Of a stretch of 64,000 nucleotides of DNA, positions 9,490 through 18,627 are shown in pieces. Source of the stretch: an uncultured Verrucomicrobiota bacterium (GTDB lineage: Bacteria > Verrucomicrobiota > Verrucomicrobiia > Limisphaerales > UBA9464); assembly GCA_903939515.1 (NCBI GenBank), contig CAJAHH010000125.1, positions 1 to 64,000 on the forward strand, written 5' to 3'. Position numbers and translations under genes: made by a program. The notes under the pieces are model-generated. The model had not been told where the DNA came from. It saw only the letters and a list, made by a program, of their open reading frames with translations, and did no database searches. Every line of letters begins with the position of its first letter. Within the stretch, counting starts at the first letter, position 1.

Positions 9490-12400
9490 ATGCCGAAGAA
9501 TGGTCCTTCACCAAAAATGCTCGTCGTCTGGGTCCTCGCCTGGGCTATGGCCTGCGTCCTTCACGCGGCCCCTCGACCCGCGCTGGAACCGGGTTTCGAT
9601 CAAGTGGTGCGCCCCTTCCTGAAGCAGTATTGCAACGACTGTCATGACGGGGTCACCCGCAAGGCGGAGTTGGATCTCGAGCGTTTTCGCTCCGTGCCCG
9701 AAGTGCTCGGCGAATTTGCTACTTGGGATGGAGTGCTGGACCGGCTCCGCGCCGGCGATATGCCACCGGTCAAATCCAAGACCCAGCCATCGAGCCTGGA
9801 GCGCCAAGCAATGGTGGCCTGGATCGAGGCCCTTCGGGAACGAGAGGCCCGACATCAAGCGGGGGATCCTGGCCCGTTGCCCGCGCGCCGCCTGAATAAT
9901 GCTGAGTACGACCACTCCATTGCTGAGCTCACCGGCGTCGATTTGCGGCCGACGCGCAACTTTCCGCTGGATCCCGCCAACCAGGCCGGATTCGACAATT
10001 CGGCCGAGTCGTTGGCCCTGTCGCCGGCGCTCGTAAAGAAGTACCTCGAGGCGGCCCGGGAAGTGGCTAATCATCTGGTGCTCCAGCCCGAGGGTTTCAC
10101 CTTCGCCGCCCATCCGGTCATCGCCGATACTGACCGCGACAAATGGGCGGTGTTCCGCATCGTCGATTTCTACCGGCGCCAACCCACCGACTTGGCTGAC
10201 TACCTCGAGGCCGCTTGGCGATTCCGATACCGCACGCGGCTGGGCCTCGGCAACGCCTCGCTCGAACGGATCGCCTCCGACGCAAAAATTAGCCCGAAGT
10301 ACCTCGCTCGAATTTGGAGCGCTCTGCAGCACCCCGGCGAGACGGTCGGCCCCATGGCCTGGGTTCAAGCCGAATGGCGAGCCCTGCCAGAACCGGGGCC
10401 ACGATCAACGATCGGAAGCACGATTGAAGGGGGTGTTCGTCCGGCCTGCGAACGTCTTCGCAGCGAAGTGAATGCTCTGCGCTCACGACTGGTGCCCGAT
10501 GTGGCCAACTTGCGCGCCCCACCCATCCACGACGGCTCACAAACGCTGGTGCTCTGGAAGAACCGTCAAATGGCCGCCAACCGACGGCGCTGGGATCCCG
10601 GTGCTTTGTGGTCGATGGACGGACAGACTCATGGAACGAAGCTGGCCGCCCAGATTGCAGTAAAGACCAACACCCCGGCTCAGGCTCCCCGGCAAAAGCC
10701 CGGCGCCCATATCCAAGCGCCCACGCCCAATATCGTGCAGCGAGGCGGCGTCTCTCTGGCGCCCACCTTGGTGACCCGTGAATCGTCAGCACTCACGCAA
10801 ATGGTGGCGGCAAAGAAACGGGAGCGGCTGCCGCAATTGGAGGTCCCGGCTGACGCGGTGGATCGTGCAGAATACGAGGCGGCCTTCGCTCGTTTCGCCG
10901 ACCTCTTCCCGGACGCCTTCTACATCACTGAACGCGGCCGTGTGTACCTCGACGCGGAGAAGGAGCAAGAAAACGCCGGCCGACTGCTCAGCGCAGGCCT
11001 GCACAGCATGACCGGCTACTTCCGCGACGACCAACCCCTCTACGACCTCATTCTGAGCGATGCCGGTCAGCGCGAGTTGGACAAACTGTGGGACCAATTC
11101 TGGTTCCTGGCGTCCGTTCCGCATCGCATGCTGACGAGTCTCGTGTGGTTTGAGCGAACCGACTCGGCTTTCCTGCGTGACCCAGAGTTCGACCCATTTC
11201 GGCCCGAAGACCAGTCGATCCATTCCACCGAAAAAATCCGACAACTTGGGGAACTCTACGAGGCCAAAGCCGCTCGAAATAACGCCAGTGACACCGCGCG
11301 GCAGGCCATTAGGGATCACTTCGCGGACACCGCGCGGCAAATCACCCGACTGCAGCTGCTGCACGAAACGGCAGAACAGAGCCACCGGGCATTCCTGGAT
11401 GGCTTCGCCGAGCGGGCCTACCGACGCCCCCTGCGGGCGCCCGAGCGGGAAGCACTCCAAAATTTTTATCAGGATTCTCGAAGAAAGAACGGCCTCAGCC
11501 ATGAGGAGGCGATGCGGGACTGCGTGGTACGGGTGCTCATGTCGCCCCAGTTCTCCTTCCGCCTAGACCTGGTCGAAGGGAGCGGTCGCACGATTTCAGG
11601 CCGTCGTGACGCATCAACTGCCGCGTCAGTGCCTCTCTCCGATGCGGCTTTGGCCAGTCGCCTCAGTTATTTTCTCTGGGCGGGTCCGCCGGATACCGAG
11701 CTGCGAGCCCGCGCAGCGGCCGGCGAGCTTCACCGCCCCCGGGAGCTGCGGGCTCAAGTTCGTCGTATGGTCCAGGATCCCCGCATTGTCTACTTTGCCG
11801 AGGCATTCGCCGGCCACTGGCTCGAATTCCATCGCTTCCAAGAGCACAACGGCGTGGACCGGGAACACTTTCCCGCCTTCAACAACGCGCTGCGCAGCGC
11901 GATGTACCAAGAACCGCTGCACTTTGTCGTCGATGTGATCCAGAAGGATCGATCGGTCCTCGATTTACTCGAGGCCCGGGACACCTTTGTGAATGGCCCG
12001 CTGGCCCGCCACTATGGCATCACCCCGGAGCCCGCGGGTTCGGACACCTGGGTCCATGTGGCGAACGCCCGCGAGCACGGCCGCGGCGGACTCCTGCCCA
12101 TGGCCGTCTTCCTCACGGCCAATTCGCCGGGCCTGCGCACCAGTCCGGTGAAGCGTGGCTACTGGGTGGTCCGAAGGGTTCTCGGTGAACGGATCCCGCC
12201 GCCACCGCCCACTGTCCCCGAGCTCCCGAAGGACGAACGCAGCCTCGGCCAACTCACGCTACGCGAAGCCCTTGTAGCCCATCGAAAACAATCCGGCTGC
12301 GCCGAATGCCATGCCCGTTTTGATTCCATGGGTTTGGTTTTTGAAGGCTACGGCCCTGTGGGTGAGCGGCGGGCCGTGGACCTGGCCGGACATCCGATCG

Positions 12401-12696
12401 ATGCGCGAGCTGAGTTTCCCGGCGGCGCTCAAGGCGAGGGGCTCGACGGATTGGTGGGTTATCTCCGACAACACCGCCGCGATGATTTCCTCGACACCGT
12501 GTGCCGCAAACTCCTGGCCTATGGATTGGGTCGGACACTCATCCTGGGTGATGAACCCCTCATCGCAGAAATGAAGTCCCACCTGAGCGCCAACCACCAC
12601 CCCTTCAGTGGCCTGTTGGAAAGCGTTGTCACTAGCCGACAGTTCCTCCACAAACGCCTACAGACAGGCCCTCAGGATCCCGTGACTCGAAACTAA
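9490..12696 (+). CDS. DUF1592-family (PSCyt/DUF1587-1588-1592-1585 type) secreted c-type-cytochrome-like protein
   Basis: CNDCH haem-binding motif near N-terminus, LNNAEYDHSIAELTGVDL, RLSYFLWAGPPDTELRARA, GLRTSPVKRGYWVVRRVLG.PPPPP, CAECHARFDSMGLVFEGY; start refined to the ATG before a signal-like segment. Confidence 0.9.
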   Translation: MPKNGPSPKMLVVWVLAWAMACVLHAAPRPALEPGFDQVVRPFLKQYCNDCHDGVTRKAELDLERFRSVPEVLGEFATWDGVLDRLRAGDMPPVKSKTQPSSLERQAMVAWIEALREREARHQAGDPGPLPARRLNNAEYDHSIAELTGVDLRPTRNFPLDPANQAGFDNSAESLALSPALVKKYLEAAREVANHLVLQPEGFTFAAHPVIADTDRDKWAVFRIVDFYRRQPTDLADYLEAAWRFRYRTRLGLGNASLERIASDAKISPKYLARIWSALQHPGETVGPMAWVQAEWRALPEPGPRSTIGSTIEGGVRPACERLRSEVNALRSRLVPDVANLRAPPIHDGSQTLVLWKNRQMAANRRRWDPGALWSMDGQTHGTKLAAQIAVKTNTPAQAPRQKPGAHIQAPTPNIVQRGGVSLAPTLVTRESSALTQMVAAKKRERLPQLEVPADAVDRAEYEAAFARFADLFPDAFYITERGRVYLDAEKEQENAGRLLSAGLHSMTGYFRDDQPLYDLILSDAGQRELDKLWDQFWFLASVPHRMLTSLVWFERTDSAFLRDPEFDPFRPEDQSIHSTEKIRQLGELYEAKAARNNASDTARQAIRDHFADTARQITRLQLLHETAEQSHRAFLDGFAERAYRRPLRAPEREALQNFYQDSRRKNGLSHEEAMRDCVVRVLMSPQFSFRLDLVEGSGRTISGRRDASTAASVPLSDAALASRLSYFLWAGPPDTELRARAAAGELHRPRELRAQVRRMVQDPRIVYFAEAFAGHWLEFHRFQEHNGVDREHFPAFNNALRSAMYQEPLHFVVDVIQKDRSVLDLLEARDTFVNGPLARHYGITPEPAGSDTWVHVANAREHGRGGLLPMAVFLTANSPGLRTSPVKRGYWVVRRVLGERIPPPPPTVPELPKDERSLGQLTLREALVAHRKQSGCAECHARFDSMGLVFEGYGPVGERRAVDLAGHPIDARAEFPGGAQGEGLDGLVGYLRQHRRDDFLDTVCRKLLAYGLGRTLILGDEPLIAEMKSHLSANHHPFSGLLESVVTSRQFLHKRLQTGPQDPVTRN

Positions 12697-12703
12697 ACGA
12701 ACC

Positions 12704-14044
12704 ATGTCTTCATCCTCACGAGAACAGCGGTTGAATCGCCGAACCTTCCTCCGTGGCACGGGCGTTACCATGACCCTGCCCTGGCTAGAATCGGTCCGGG
12801 TCTGGGGCGCGGCCACACCGACCGGGGAGGCTGCTGCGACGGCCTATCCACAGCGCTTCGCAGCCCTGTTTGTTGGAAACGGAATTAATGGGGACCACTG
12901 GTGGGCCAAGGGGTCCGGAGCCCAGATGGAACTGAGCAAGACCCTCGAACCGCTGGCGCCCTTCCGGAGCCGTCTCAACGTCATCCAGGGTCTCTTCAAC
13001 CGGCCCGCCGTGGGAGTGGGCATCCATCCTGGGCAGACCGGCAACATCCTCTCAGGCATGCCTCTCATGAAGGGCGCGGTACTCCGGGGCGGCATTAGCA
13101 TGGATCAAGTCCTGGCGAATCAAATTGGGCAGGACACGGTCCAACCCAGCCTCGTGCTGGGCTGTGAGCAACCCATCACTGGATACCACGAGAGCAATTT
13201 CTCGATGGCCTACAGCTCTCATATCTCCTGGCAAAGCGCCGACTCGCCGGTGCCGATGGAAGTGTACCCATCGCTGGCGTTCGACGCCCTCTTCGAGAAC
13301 CGCGGCGACCAGCGCACCCGGAGTATCCTCGACCGAGTCCGGGACGACCTGTCGTCACTGAGTCGCTCGGTCAGTGCCGAAGACAACCGTCGCCTCGACG
13401 AATACCTCTCGAGCGTCCGCGAGGTGGAGAAGCGCGTGGACCGCATGCGCGGAGACACCGCCAAGGCGGCGGATCGCGCCCGTGACAAGGGTCGACCGAT
13501 GGTAACCATGAAGCGTCCTGACAACGGTCTACCGGAGGACATCCGCGAGCACATGCGACTCATGTGCGACATCGTCGCCCTGGCCTTCCAGACCGACAAA
13601 ACGCGCGTGGCTACCCTGGTTCTCTGCCGCGATCTCTCGGGCCTCTTCTACCCCTTCCTCAACGTCCGCGATGCGCATCACTCGGCCTCGCACAACGACC
13701 TATCCGAGTCCTACGAGCGCATCTGCCGCTACTACGTCGGCAACCTCGCCTATCTGGCGGGCCGCCTCGATGCGATGCCGGAGGGGGACGGAACCGTGCT
13801 CGACAACTCCTGCCTCCTGTATTTGTCCAACATGTGGTCGGGCGAACGACACGACAACACCCGGCTCCCGGTGCTCACGGTCGGAGGCCTTGGAGGTGCA
13901 CTCCAAGGCGGGCGGGTTCTCGACTATTCCAAGGCGGGCGACGGCCACCGCAAGCTGTGCTCACTGCACCTGTCGCTGCTCGACAAGATGGGAGTCCGAC
14001 TTCCGCGCTTTGGTGACGCCGACGCACCGCTTCAGGGCATCTGA
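12704..14044 (+). CDS. DUF1552 domain-containing protein
   Basis: RRTFLRGTGVTMTLPWLES Tat-like N-terminus; directly downstream of the DUF1592 gene, the usual pairing in PVC bacteria. Confidence 0.9.
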   Translation: MSSSSREQRLNRRTFLRGTGVTMTLPWLESVRVWGAATPTGEAAATAYPQRFAALFVGNGINGDHWWAKGSGAQMELSKTLEPLAPFRSRLNVIQGLFNRPAVGVGIHPGQTGNILSGMPLMKGAVLRGGISMDQVLANQIGQDTVQPSLVLGCEQPITGYHESNFSMAYSSHISWQSADSPVPMEVYPSLAFDALFENRGDQRTRSILDRVRDDLSSLSRSVSAEDNRRLDEYLSSVREVEKRVDRMRGDTAKAADRARDKGRPMVTMKRPDNGLPEDIREHMRLMCDIVALAFQTDKTRVATLVLCRDLSGLFYPFLNVRDAHHSASHNDLSESYERICRYYVGNLAYLAGRLDAMPEGDGTVLDNSCLLYLSNMWSGERHDNTRLPVLTVGGLGGALQGGRVLDYSKAGDGHRKLCSLHLSLLDKMGVRLPRFGDADAPLQGI

Positions 14045-14072
14045 CCCGTCGGCAACTCCAGAGATTCGATGC

Positions 14073-14093
14073 GGCGGTGGGCCGCCTTTATTT
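14073..14093. terminator. Short terminator-like hairpin at convergent gene ends
   Basis: ggcgg-tggg-ccgcc followed by tttatttta; overlaps the stop region of the convergent M28 gene. Confidence 0.5.
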
Positions 14094-15767
14094 TAGCGTG
14101 GCCTTGGAGACTTTTGAAGCCTCACGGGCCGCCTTGAATTCACTGCCCACATTCCACTGCGGGGTGCGACGGTCTTCAGCCAGGCGCCAGAGAATGTCGT
14201 AATACAAGCGCAAGTCCTCGGCAGCCCCGCTGAGGTCCCAGTCGGGTTTCACCTGATCGCTGACCTTGTGGTAATCGCGCTCGATGTACTCATTGACCTT
14301 GGCCTCGCCATATCCGGTCGGCTTGCCGAGGTAGTCATCACCGGCCTTGATGTACAACGCCGGCACACCGCCCTTCATGAGCTCGAAATGATCGCTGCGG
14401 TAGAAGCCACCGCGTTCGGGATGCGCATCTGGCAAGACCACCCGACCGCGGGACTTGGCCACGGAATCCAGGACGGCATCAATCGTTGAAGCACCCCGGC
14501 CGATTTGGCGAAGGTCACGAGTCCGGCCCCACTGGTTGGCTCCATCCATGTTGAGATTGGCCACCGTCTTGGCCAATGGGTAGACCGGCTGCGCCACATA
14601 ATGCGCCGCGCCCAAGAGCCCCTGCTCCTCGGCCGTCACCGAGAGAAAGAGCATGGAACGTTTGGGTGCCTTGGAGGCGGTTCCAAACGCCTCGGCCAGT
14701 TCGAGGAGTCCAGCCGTGCCGATGGCGTTGTCGGCGGCCCCGTTAAAGATCTGGTCGCCCTCGAGGCTCGCGTTGCGGCCTAAGTGATCCCAGTGCGCGG
14801 TGACCACGACCCACTCGTCGCGGAGCTTCGGATCGCGCCCCCGAACCATCCCGAGCACGTTCTTGGATTTCAGCGAGCGGGACTCATTGTGTGCCGTGAA
14901 CGCCGCCTTTTGCTTCAAGGTCACCGGCCGAAAACCGGGCTTCCTGGCAGCCTCCTTCATGGCCTCATAGGTGGTGCCATTGGCTGCGAAGAGCTTTTGT
15001 GCCCGCTCCAGGCTCATCCAGCCCGCGATGTCGCTCCGAGGGGAGTCATTGGACTCCAAATCGAAGCGCTCACGACCCCAAGAGTTGATCACCACGAACC
15101 ACGGATACGCCGCCGGAGCCGTCTCATGGATAATTAACACCGCAGCCGCACCCCGGCGACCCGCCTCCTCGAACTTGTAAGTCCAACGGCCATAATAAGT
15201 CATGGCCTTGCCACCGAACCACTTCGGATCGAGCTGGTCAGGCTTGGCCGGATCAGGAATCGGCGGATCATTAATGAGGACGATGATCGTCTTGCCCCGC
15301 ACATCCACATCACGAAAGTCATTCCATCCGTACTCCGGAGCGTGGATCCCGTAACCCATGAAGAGCACATCGCTTTCCGGCACCGCCACATCGCCACCCA
15401 GACGAGGGCTCCAGGCCACATAATCCTGAGGCCCCACCAGCGCTTCTCCCCCGAGAGTAAAGCCCACCGAAGACTTCACCCCCACGATGGGAACATCCTG
15501 AGTCCAAGATCCGTCAGGCATCCCTGGCTGAAGTCCCGCACGGCGAAATTGCTGCACCAGATAACCCACAGTCTTGGCCTCACCCGGAGTGCCCGGACCG
15601 CGCCCCTCGAACTCATCACTCGCCAGGACCCGTGTGTGTTCGAGGATTTGTGCCGATTGGATAGAAGCCACTCCCCGCGGATTGGCCGCACGACCCGGAC
15701 TGGCCAACAATACCCACAGCGGCAACGTCATCACCGCCACCCGAAGTCTCCATAGAATCGACAGCAT
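14088..15767 (-). CDS. M28 family metallopeptidase (secreted)
   Basis: WVVVTAHWDHLG, NGAADNAIGTAGLLELAEAF, LFLSVTAEEQGLLGAAHYV, signal peptide after ATG at 15767. Confidence 0.9.
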   Translation of the reverse strand: MLSILWRLRVAVMTLPLWVLLASPGRAANPRGVASIQSAQILEHTRVLASDEFEGRGPGTPGEAKTVGYLVQQFRRAGLQPGMPDGSWTQDVPIVGVKSSVGFTLGGEALVGPQDYVAWSPRLGGDVAVPESDVLFMGYGIHAPEYGWNDFRDVDVRGKTIIVLINDPPIPDPAKPDQLDPKWFGGKAMTYYGRWTYKFEEAGRRGAAAVLIIHETAPAAYPWFVVINSWGRERFDLESNDSPRSDIAGWMSLERAQKLFAANGTTYEAMKEAARKPGFRPVTLKQKAAFTAHNESRSLKSKNVLGMVRGRDPKLRDEWVVVTAHWDHLGRNASLEGDQIFNGAADNAIGTAGLLELAEAFGTASKAPKRSMLFLSVTAEEQGLLGAAHYVAQPVYPLAKTVANLNMDGANQWGRTRDLRQIGRGASTIDAVLDSVAKSRGRVVLPDAHPERGGFYRSDHFELMKGGVPALYIKAGDDYLGKPTGYGEAKVNEYIERDYHKVSDQVKPDWDLSGAAEDLRLYYDILWRLAEDRRTPQWNVGSEFKAAREASKVSKATLK

Positions 15768-15999
15768 GGTCGTGTCATGGAAATCACAACTCGCCCCTGA
15801 AGCAACCTTCCCTGCAACGAATGTCCTGACTCGTTTGAAAATGCCCCGAGGTGGACTCGACAAGAATGACCCCTCGGAGCCGATCCCAAGGAGCCCCACC
15901 ACCCGCACACCGCCATCACCCTCCGACGACCACACACAATCAACCAACACCCCTTTGGACCGACCGCGCCCCTGAGACTTCGCCCAGCCGCAGCGGCAG

Positions 16000-16107
16000 T
16001 GGGACCGGGCCGGAGCGAGCATTGGAAGCGATCAAGCAACCCCTCGCGCACAGCGCGAAAGCCCCATCCTTTCCAGAGCTTCCCTGCGAGCGCAGGACCG
16101 TTCCCGC
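16000..16107 (+). repeat. Dispersed repeat family A, copy 3
   Basis: tgggaccgggCCGGAGCGAGCATTGGAAGCGATCA...CCCCTCGCGCACAGCGCGAAAGC...CTGCGAGCGCAGGACCGTTCCCGC. Confidence 0.82.
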
Positions 16108-16180
16108 AGAGCCCTTACAACAACAGTAGAGTATAGAGTGTCCCCTTTTGTGTAAATAGGTGGGACCGACCCTTTCTGTG
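16108..16180 (+). repeat. Conserved module downstream of family A copy 3 (second copy at ~55644-55717)
   Basis: ccccttttgtgtaaataggtgggaccgaccc, matched by gcaccttttgtgtaaatatgcgggaccgacccc at 55680. Confidence 0.7.
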
Positions 16181-16278
16181 AATTTGACAATCTAGGCCCG
16201 GCGGTTCGGTATTTATTATGAGAGAGGGATTGCACGAGCCCTCCTTCATCGGAAATTCAAACCCTCCTCGAAGGTATC

Positions 16279-17124
16279 ATGACTTTGAACGAAGATCCCC
16301 TTTGGAAACGGTTGGTCGCCTTTGAATTGGATAACATCGGCGACGCGCTGAGCTTCACTCAACGACTGGCCCGTGAGAACGGTTGGCAGCTCGGATTCGC
16401 CCAACGGGTCGTCGAAGAATACCGACGCTTTCTCTTCCTCGCCTTGCGAGCCGGCCACTCGGTCACCCCATCCGATGAGGTCGACCAGGCTTGGCACCTG
16501 CATCTGGTCTATAGCCGCTCCTACTGGGACGAACTTTGCACCCAGGTGCTGCAACATCGGTTGCACCACGGACCCACCCGGGGCGGCCCCGCCGAAGACG
16601 ACCGATTCCTAGAAAATTATGAGGCCACCCGCGCCAGCTATCGCCGGTGTTTCAACTCTGAACCCCCGGCCGACATCTGGCCGGAACCTTCCGTGCGTTT
16701 CGCTCCTCAGGCCCGCTGGCAACGGATCGATCGTGCCTCTCACTGGTGCCTGCCCAAGCGCGCTCTGCGACGAACAGGCTTCGGCCTGCTAGGGATTCTC
16801 GGACTCTCCGGCGCGGCGGTCGGCTGTTCGGAGGTCAATGGCGAGGCACTCATCGGCAATGGTCTGTTCGTCATGGCCTCTGTCGTCGTGGTGGCCGCAG
16901 GGTTGGGTTGGCTCATGTTCCGCACCGCCCGCGGCAGCGGCTCCGGCAGCAATTCCGCCTCCAAGCACGGTTCAAACGGTTGCGGAAGCGGAGGCATCGG
17001 GAGCGGTTGCGCAGCAGATTCGAGCGGCGGACATCACGGCCATTCGGACGGGTCCTCGGGCTGCGGATCCTCAGGGTGTGGGTCTGCAGGTTGCGGTGGT
17101 GGCGGAGGGTGTGGCGGCGATTGA
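16279..17124 (+). CDS. TIGR04222/glycine-rich-domain-like membrane protein with Gly/Ser/Cys-rich C-terminus
   Basis: FLFLALRAGHSVTPSDEVDQAWHLHLVYSRSYWDELC, TM segment, tail GCGSSGCGSAGCGGGGGCGGD. Confidence 0.75.
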   Translation: MTLNEDPLWKRLVAFELDNIGDALSFTQRLARENGWQLGFAQRVVEEYRRFLFLALRAGHSVTPSDEVDQAWHLHLVYSRSYWDELCTQVLQHRLHHGPTRGGPAEDDRFLENYEATRASYRRCFNSEPPADIWPEPSVRFAPQARWQRIDRASHWCLPKRALRRTGFGLLGILGLSGAAVGCSEVNGEALIGNGLFVMASVVVVAAGLGWLMFRTARGSGSGSNSASKHGSNGCGSGGIGSGCAADSSGGHHGHSDGSSGCGSSGCGSAGCGGGGGCGGD

Positions 17125-17156
17125 AACCTAACCCTTCCACGGCACTTCCCCCCACG

Positions 17157-18608
17157 ATGCCCAGCGAATCCCCAGACGAGCAACGCCTGCGCGAACTCGG
17201 CTACCGCCAAGAACTTGCCCGCCGGATGAGCGGCTTCTCCAACTTCGCCCTGTCGCTGGCCATCATTTGCATCCTTTCCGGCGGCATCACCTCATTCCAT
17301 GTAGGCTTCAACAGTGCCGGAGGCGCCAGCCTTGGAATCGGATGGCCGCTGGTCAGTCTCTTCTCCCTGTGCGTGGCAGCCACCATGGCCCAGGTGGCCA
17401 GCGCCTTCCCGACAGCCGGCGGCTTGTACCACTGGGGCAGCCTGCTGGGCGGACGCGCCTGCGGCTGGGTCACCGCTTGGTTCAACCTCGCTGGTCTGAT
17501 CACCGTGCTGGCGGCGATCAACACCGGCACCTTCGACTTCGCTACCGCAGCCTTCGGATGGACTCCGGCCGCGGAATCCGCTGGAACCGTCCGCGTCATC
17601 TCCGTGTCGGTGATGACCTTGTCTCAAGCCCTGCTCAACCATTACGGCAATCGCTGGACCACCCGACTCACCGACTTCAGTGGCTGGCTCATCCTGGGGA
17701 TCGCTTCGGTGATGACGGTCGCCCTGCTGGTGGCCACACCGCACTGGGAATGGTCGCGCCTGTGGACCTTCACCAACTTCAGCGGTTTGCCGGAAGGTTC
17801 GCCCGTCTTCCCCAAACAAGACTCCCTACCCTGGCTCTTCTGCCTCGGATTCTTGTTACCCGCCTACACTCTCACGGGCTTCGATGCCTCGGCCCACACC
17901 TCGGAGGAAACGCTGGACGCCACCCGCAACGTACCCAAGGGCATCGTGCGTTCGGTGGCCGTGTCGGCCGGTTTCGGCTGGGTGATGATCGTGGCCCTGC
18001 TGCTGGCCATGCCCGACCTCAAGACCGGGGCCGCCAAGGGAATCGAAATCGTCCCCTGGATCCTTCGATCGGTCCTGGGAGAAGGGTTTGCCCTTGCGCT
18101 GCTGGCCGGCGTGGTGACCGCCCAGTACCTTTGCGGATTGGCCGCGCTGACTTCGGCCTCGCGGATGACCTACGCCTTCGCCCGGGACAATGGCCTCCCG
18201 GGCTCCCGTTGGCTAAAACGGGTCGACCCCACCACGCACTCGCCCTCAGCGGCCGTGTGGAGCAGCGCCCTAGCCTCGGTGGCTCTAGTGATTCTGCTGC
18301 GCTATGAAACCATCGCGGCGGTGTGCGCGGTGTTCCTCTACCTCAGCTACGTGCTGCCGGTAGCCGCGGGAGCCTGGGCCCACGGACGCACCTGGACCCG
18401 CTTCGGCCCTTTCCAGCTTGGACGCGCCTTCAAACCGCTCGCCGTCTTGGCCAGCCTGGGCTGCCTCTTTCTGCTGGTGATCGGCGTGCAACCGCCCAAT
18501 CAACAGGCACTGCCTATCCTGCTGGGCAGCGCAGCGGTCATGGCCCTCATCTGGTTCGGCTCCGAGCGCCGACGCTTCAAGGGCCCACCGGGCGGGCGGC
18601 TATCCTAA
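17157..18608 (+). CDS. APC-superfamily amino acid permease
   Basis: ~12 hydrophobic segments; FSNFALSLAIICILSGGITSF, GGLYHWGSLLGG, LPWLFCLGFLLPAYTLTGFDASAHTSEET; ATG at 17157. Confidence 0.9.
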   Translation: MPSESPDEQRLRELGYRQELARRMSGFSNFALSLAIICILSGGITSFHVGFNSAGGASLGIGWPLVSLFSLCVAATMAQVASAFPTAGGLYHWGSLLGGRACGWVTAWFNLAGLITVLAAINTGTFDFATAAFGWTPAAESAGTVRVISVSVMTLSQALLNHYGNRWTTRLTDFSGWLILGIASVMTVALLVATPHWEWSRLWTFTNFSGLPEGSPVFPKQDSLPWLFCLGFLLPAYTLTGFDASAHTSEETLDATRNVPKGIVRSVAVSAGFGWVMIVALLLAMPDLKTGAAKGIEIVPWILRSVLGEGFALALLAGVVTAQYLCGLAALTSASRMTYAFARDNGLPGSRWLKRVDPTTHSPSAAVWSSALASVALVILLRYETIAAVCAVFLYLSYVLPVAAGAWAHGRTWTRFGPFQLGRAFKPLAVLASLGCLFLLVIGVQPPNQQALPILLGSAAVMALIWFGSERRRFKGPPGGRLS

Positions 18609-18627
18609 ATTGTTCCGGCTGAACGCC

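Noticed and set aside
9490-14044. Novel cytochrome/DUF1552 system
   Set aside because: The DUF1592-DUF1552 pair is a well-known recurring arrangement in PVC bacteria.
16032-16235. 67-aa ORF sharing GSVP.IYTKG with a 71-aa ORF at 55537-55752
   Set aside because: Similarity comes from the shared repeat module; the ORFs differ outside it and have no coding signature.
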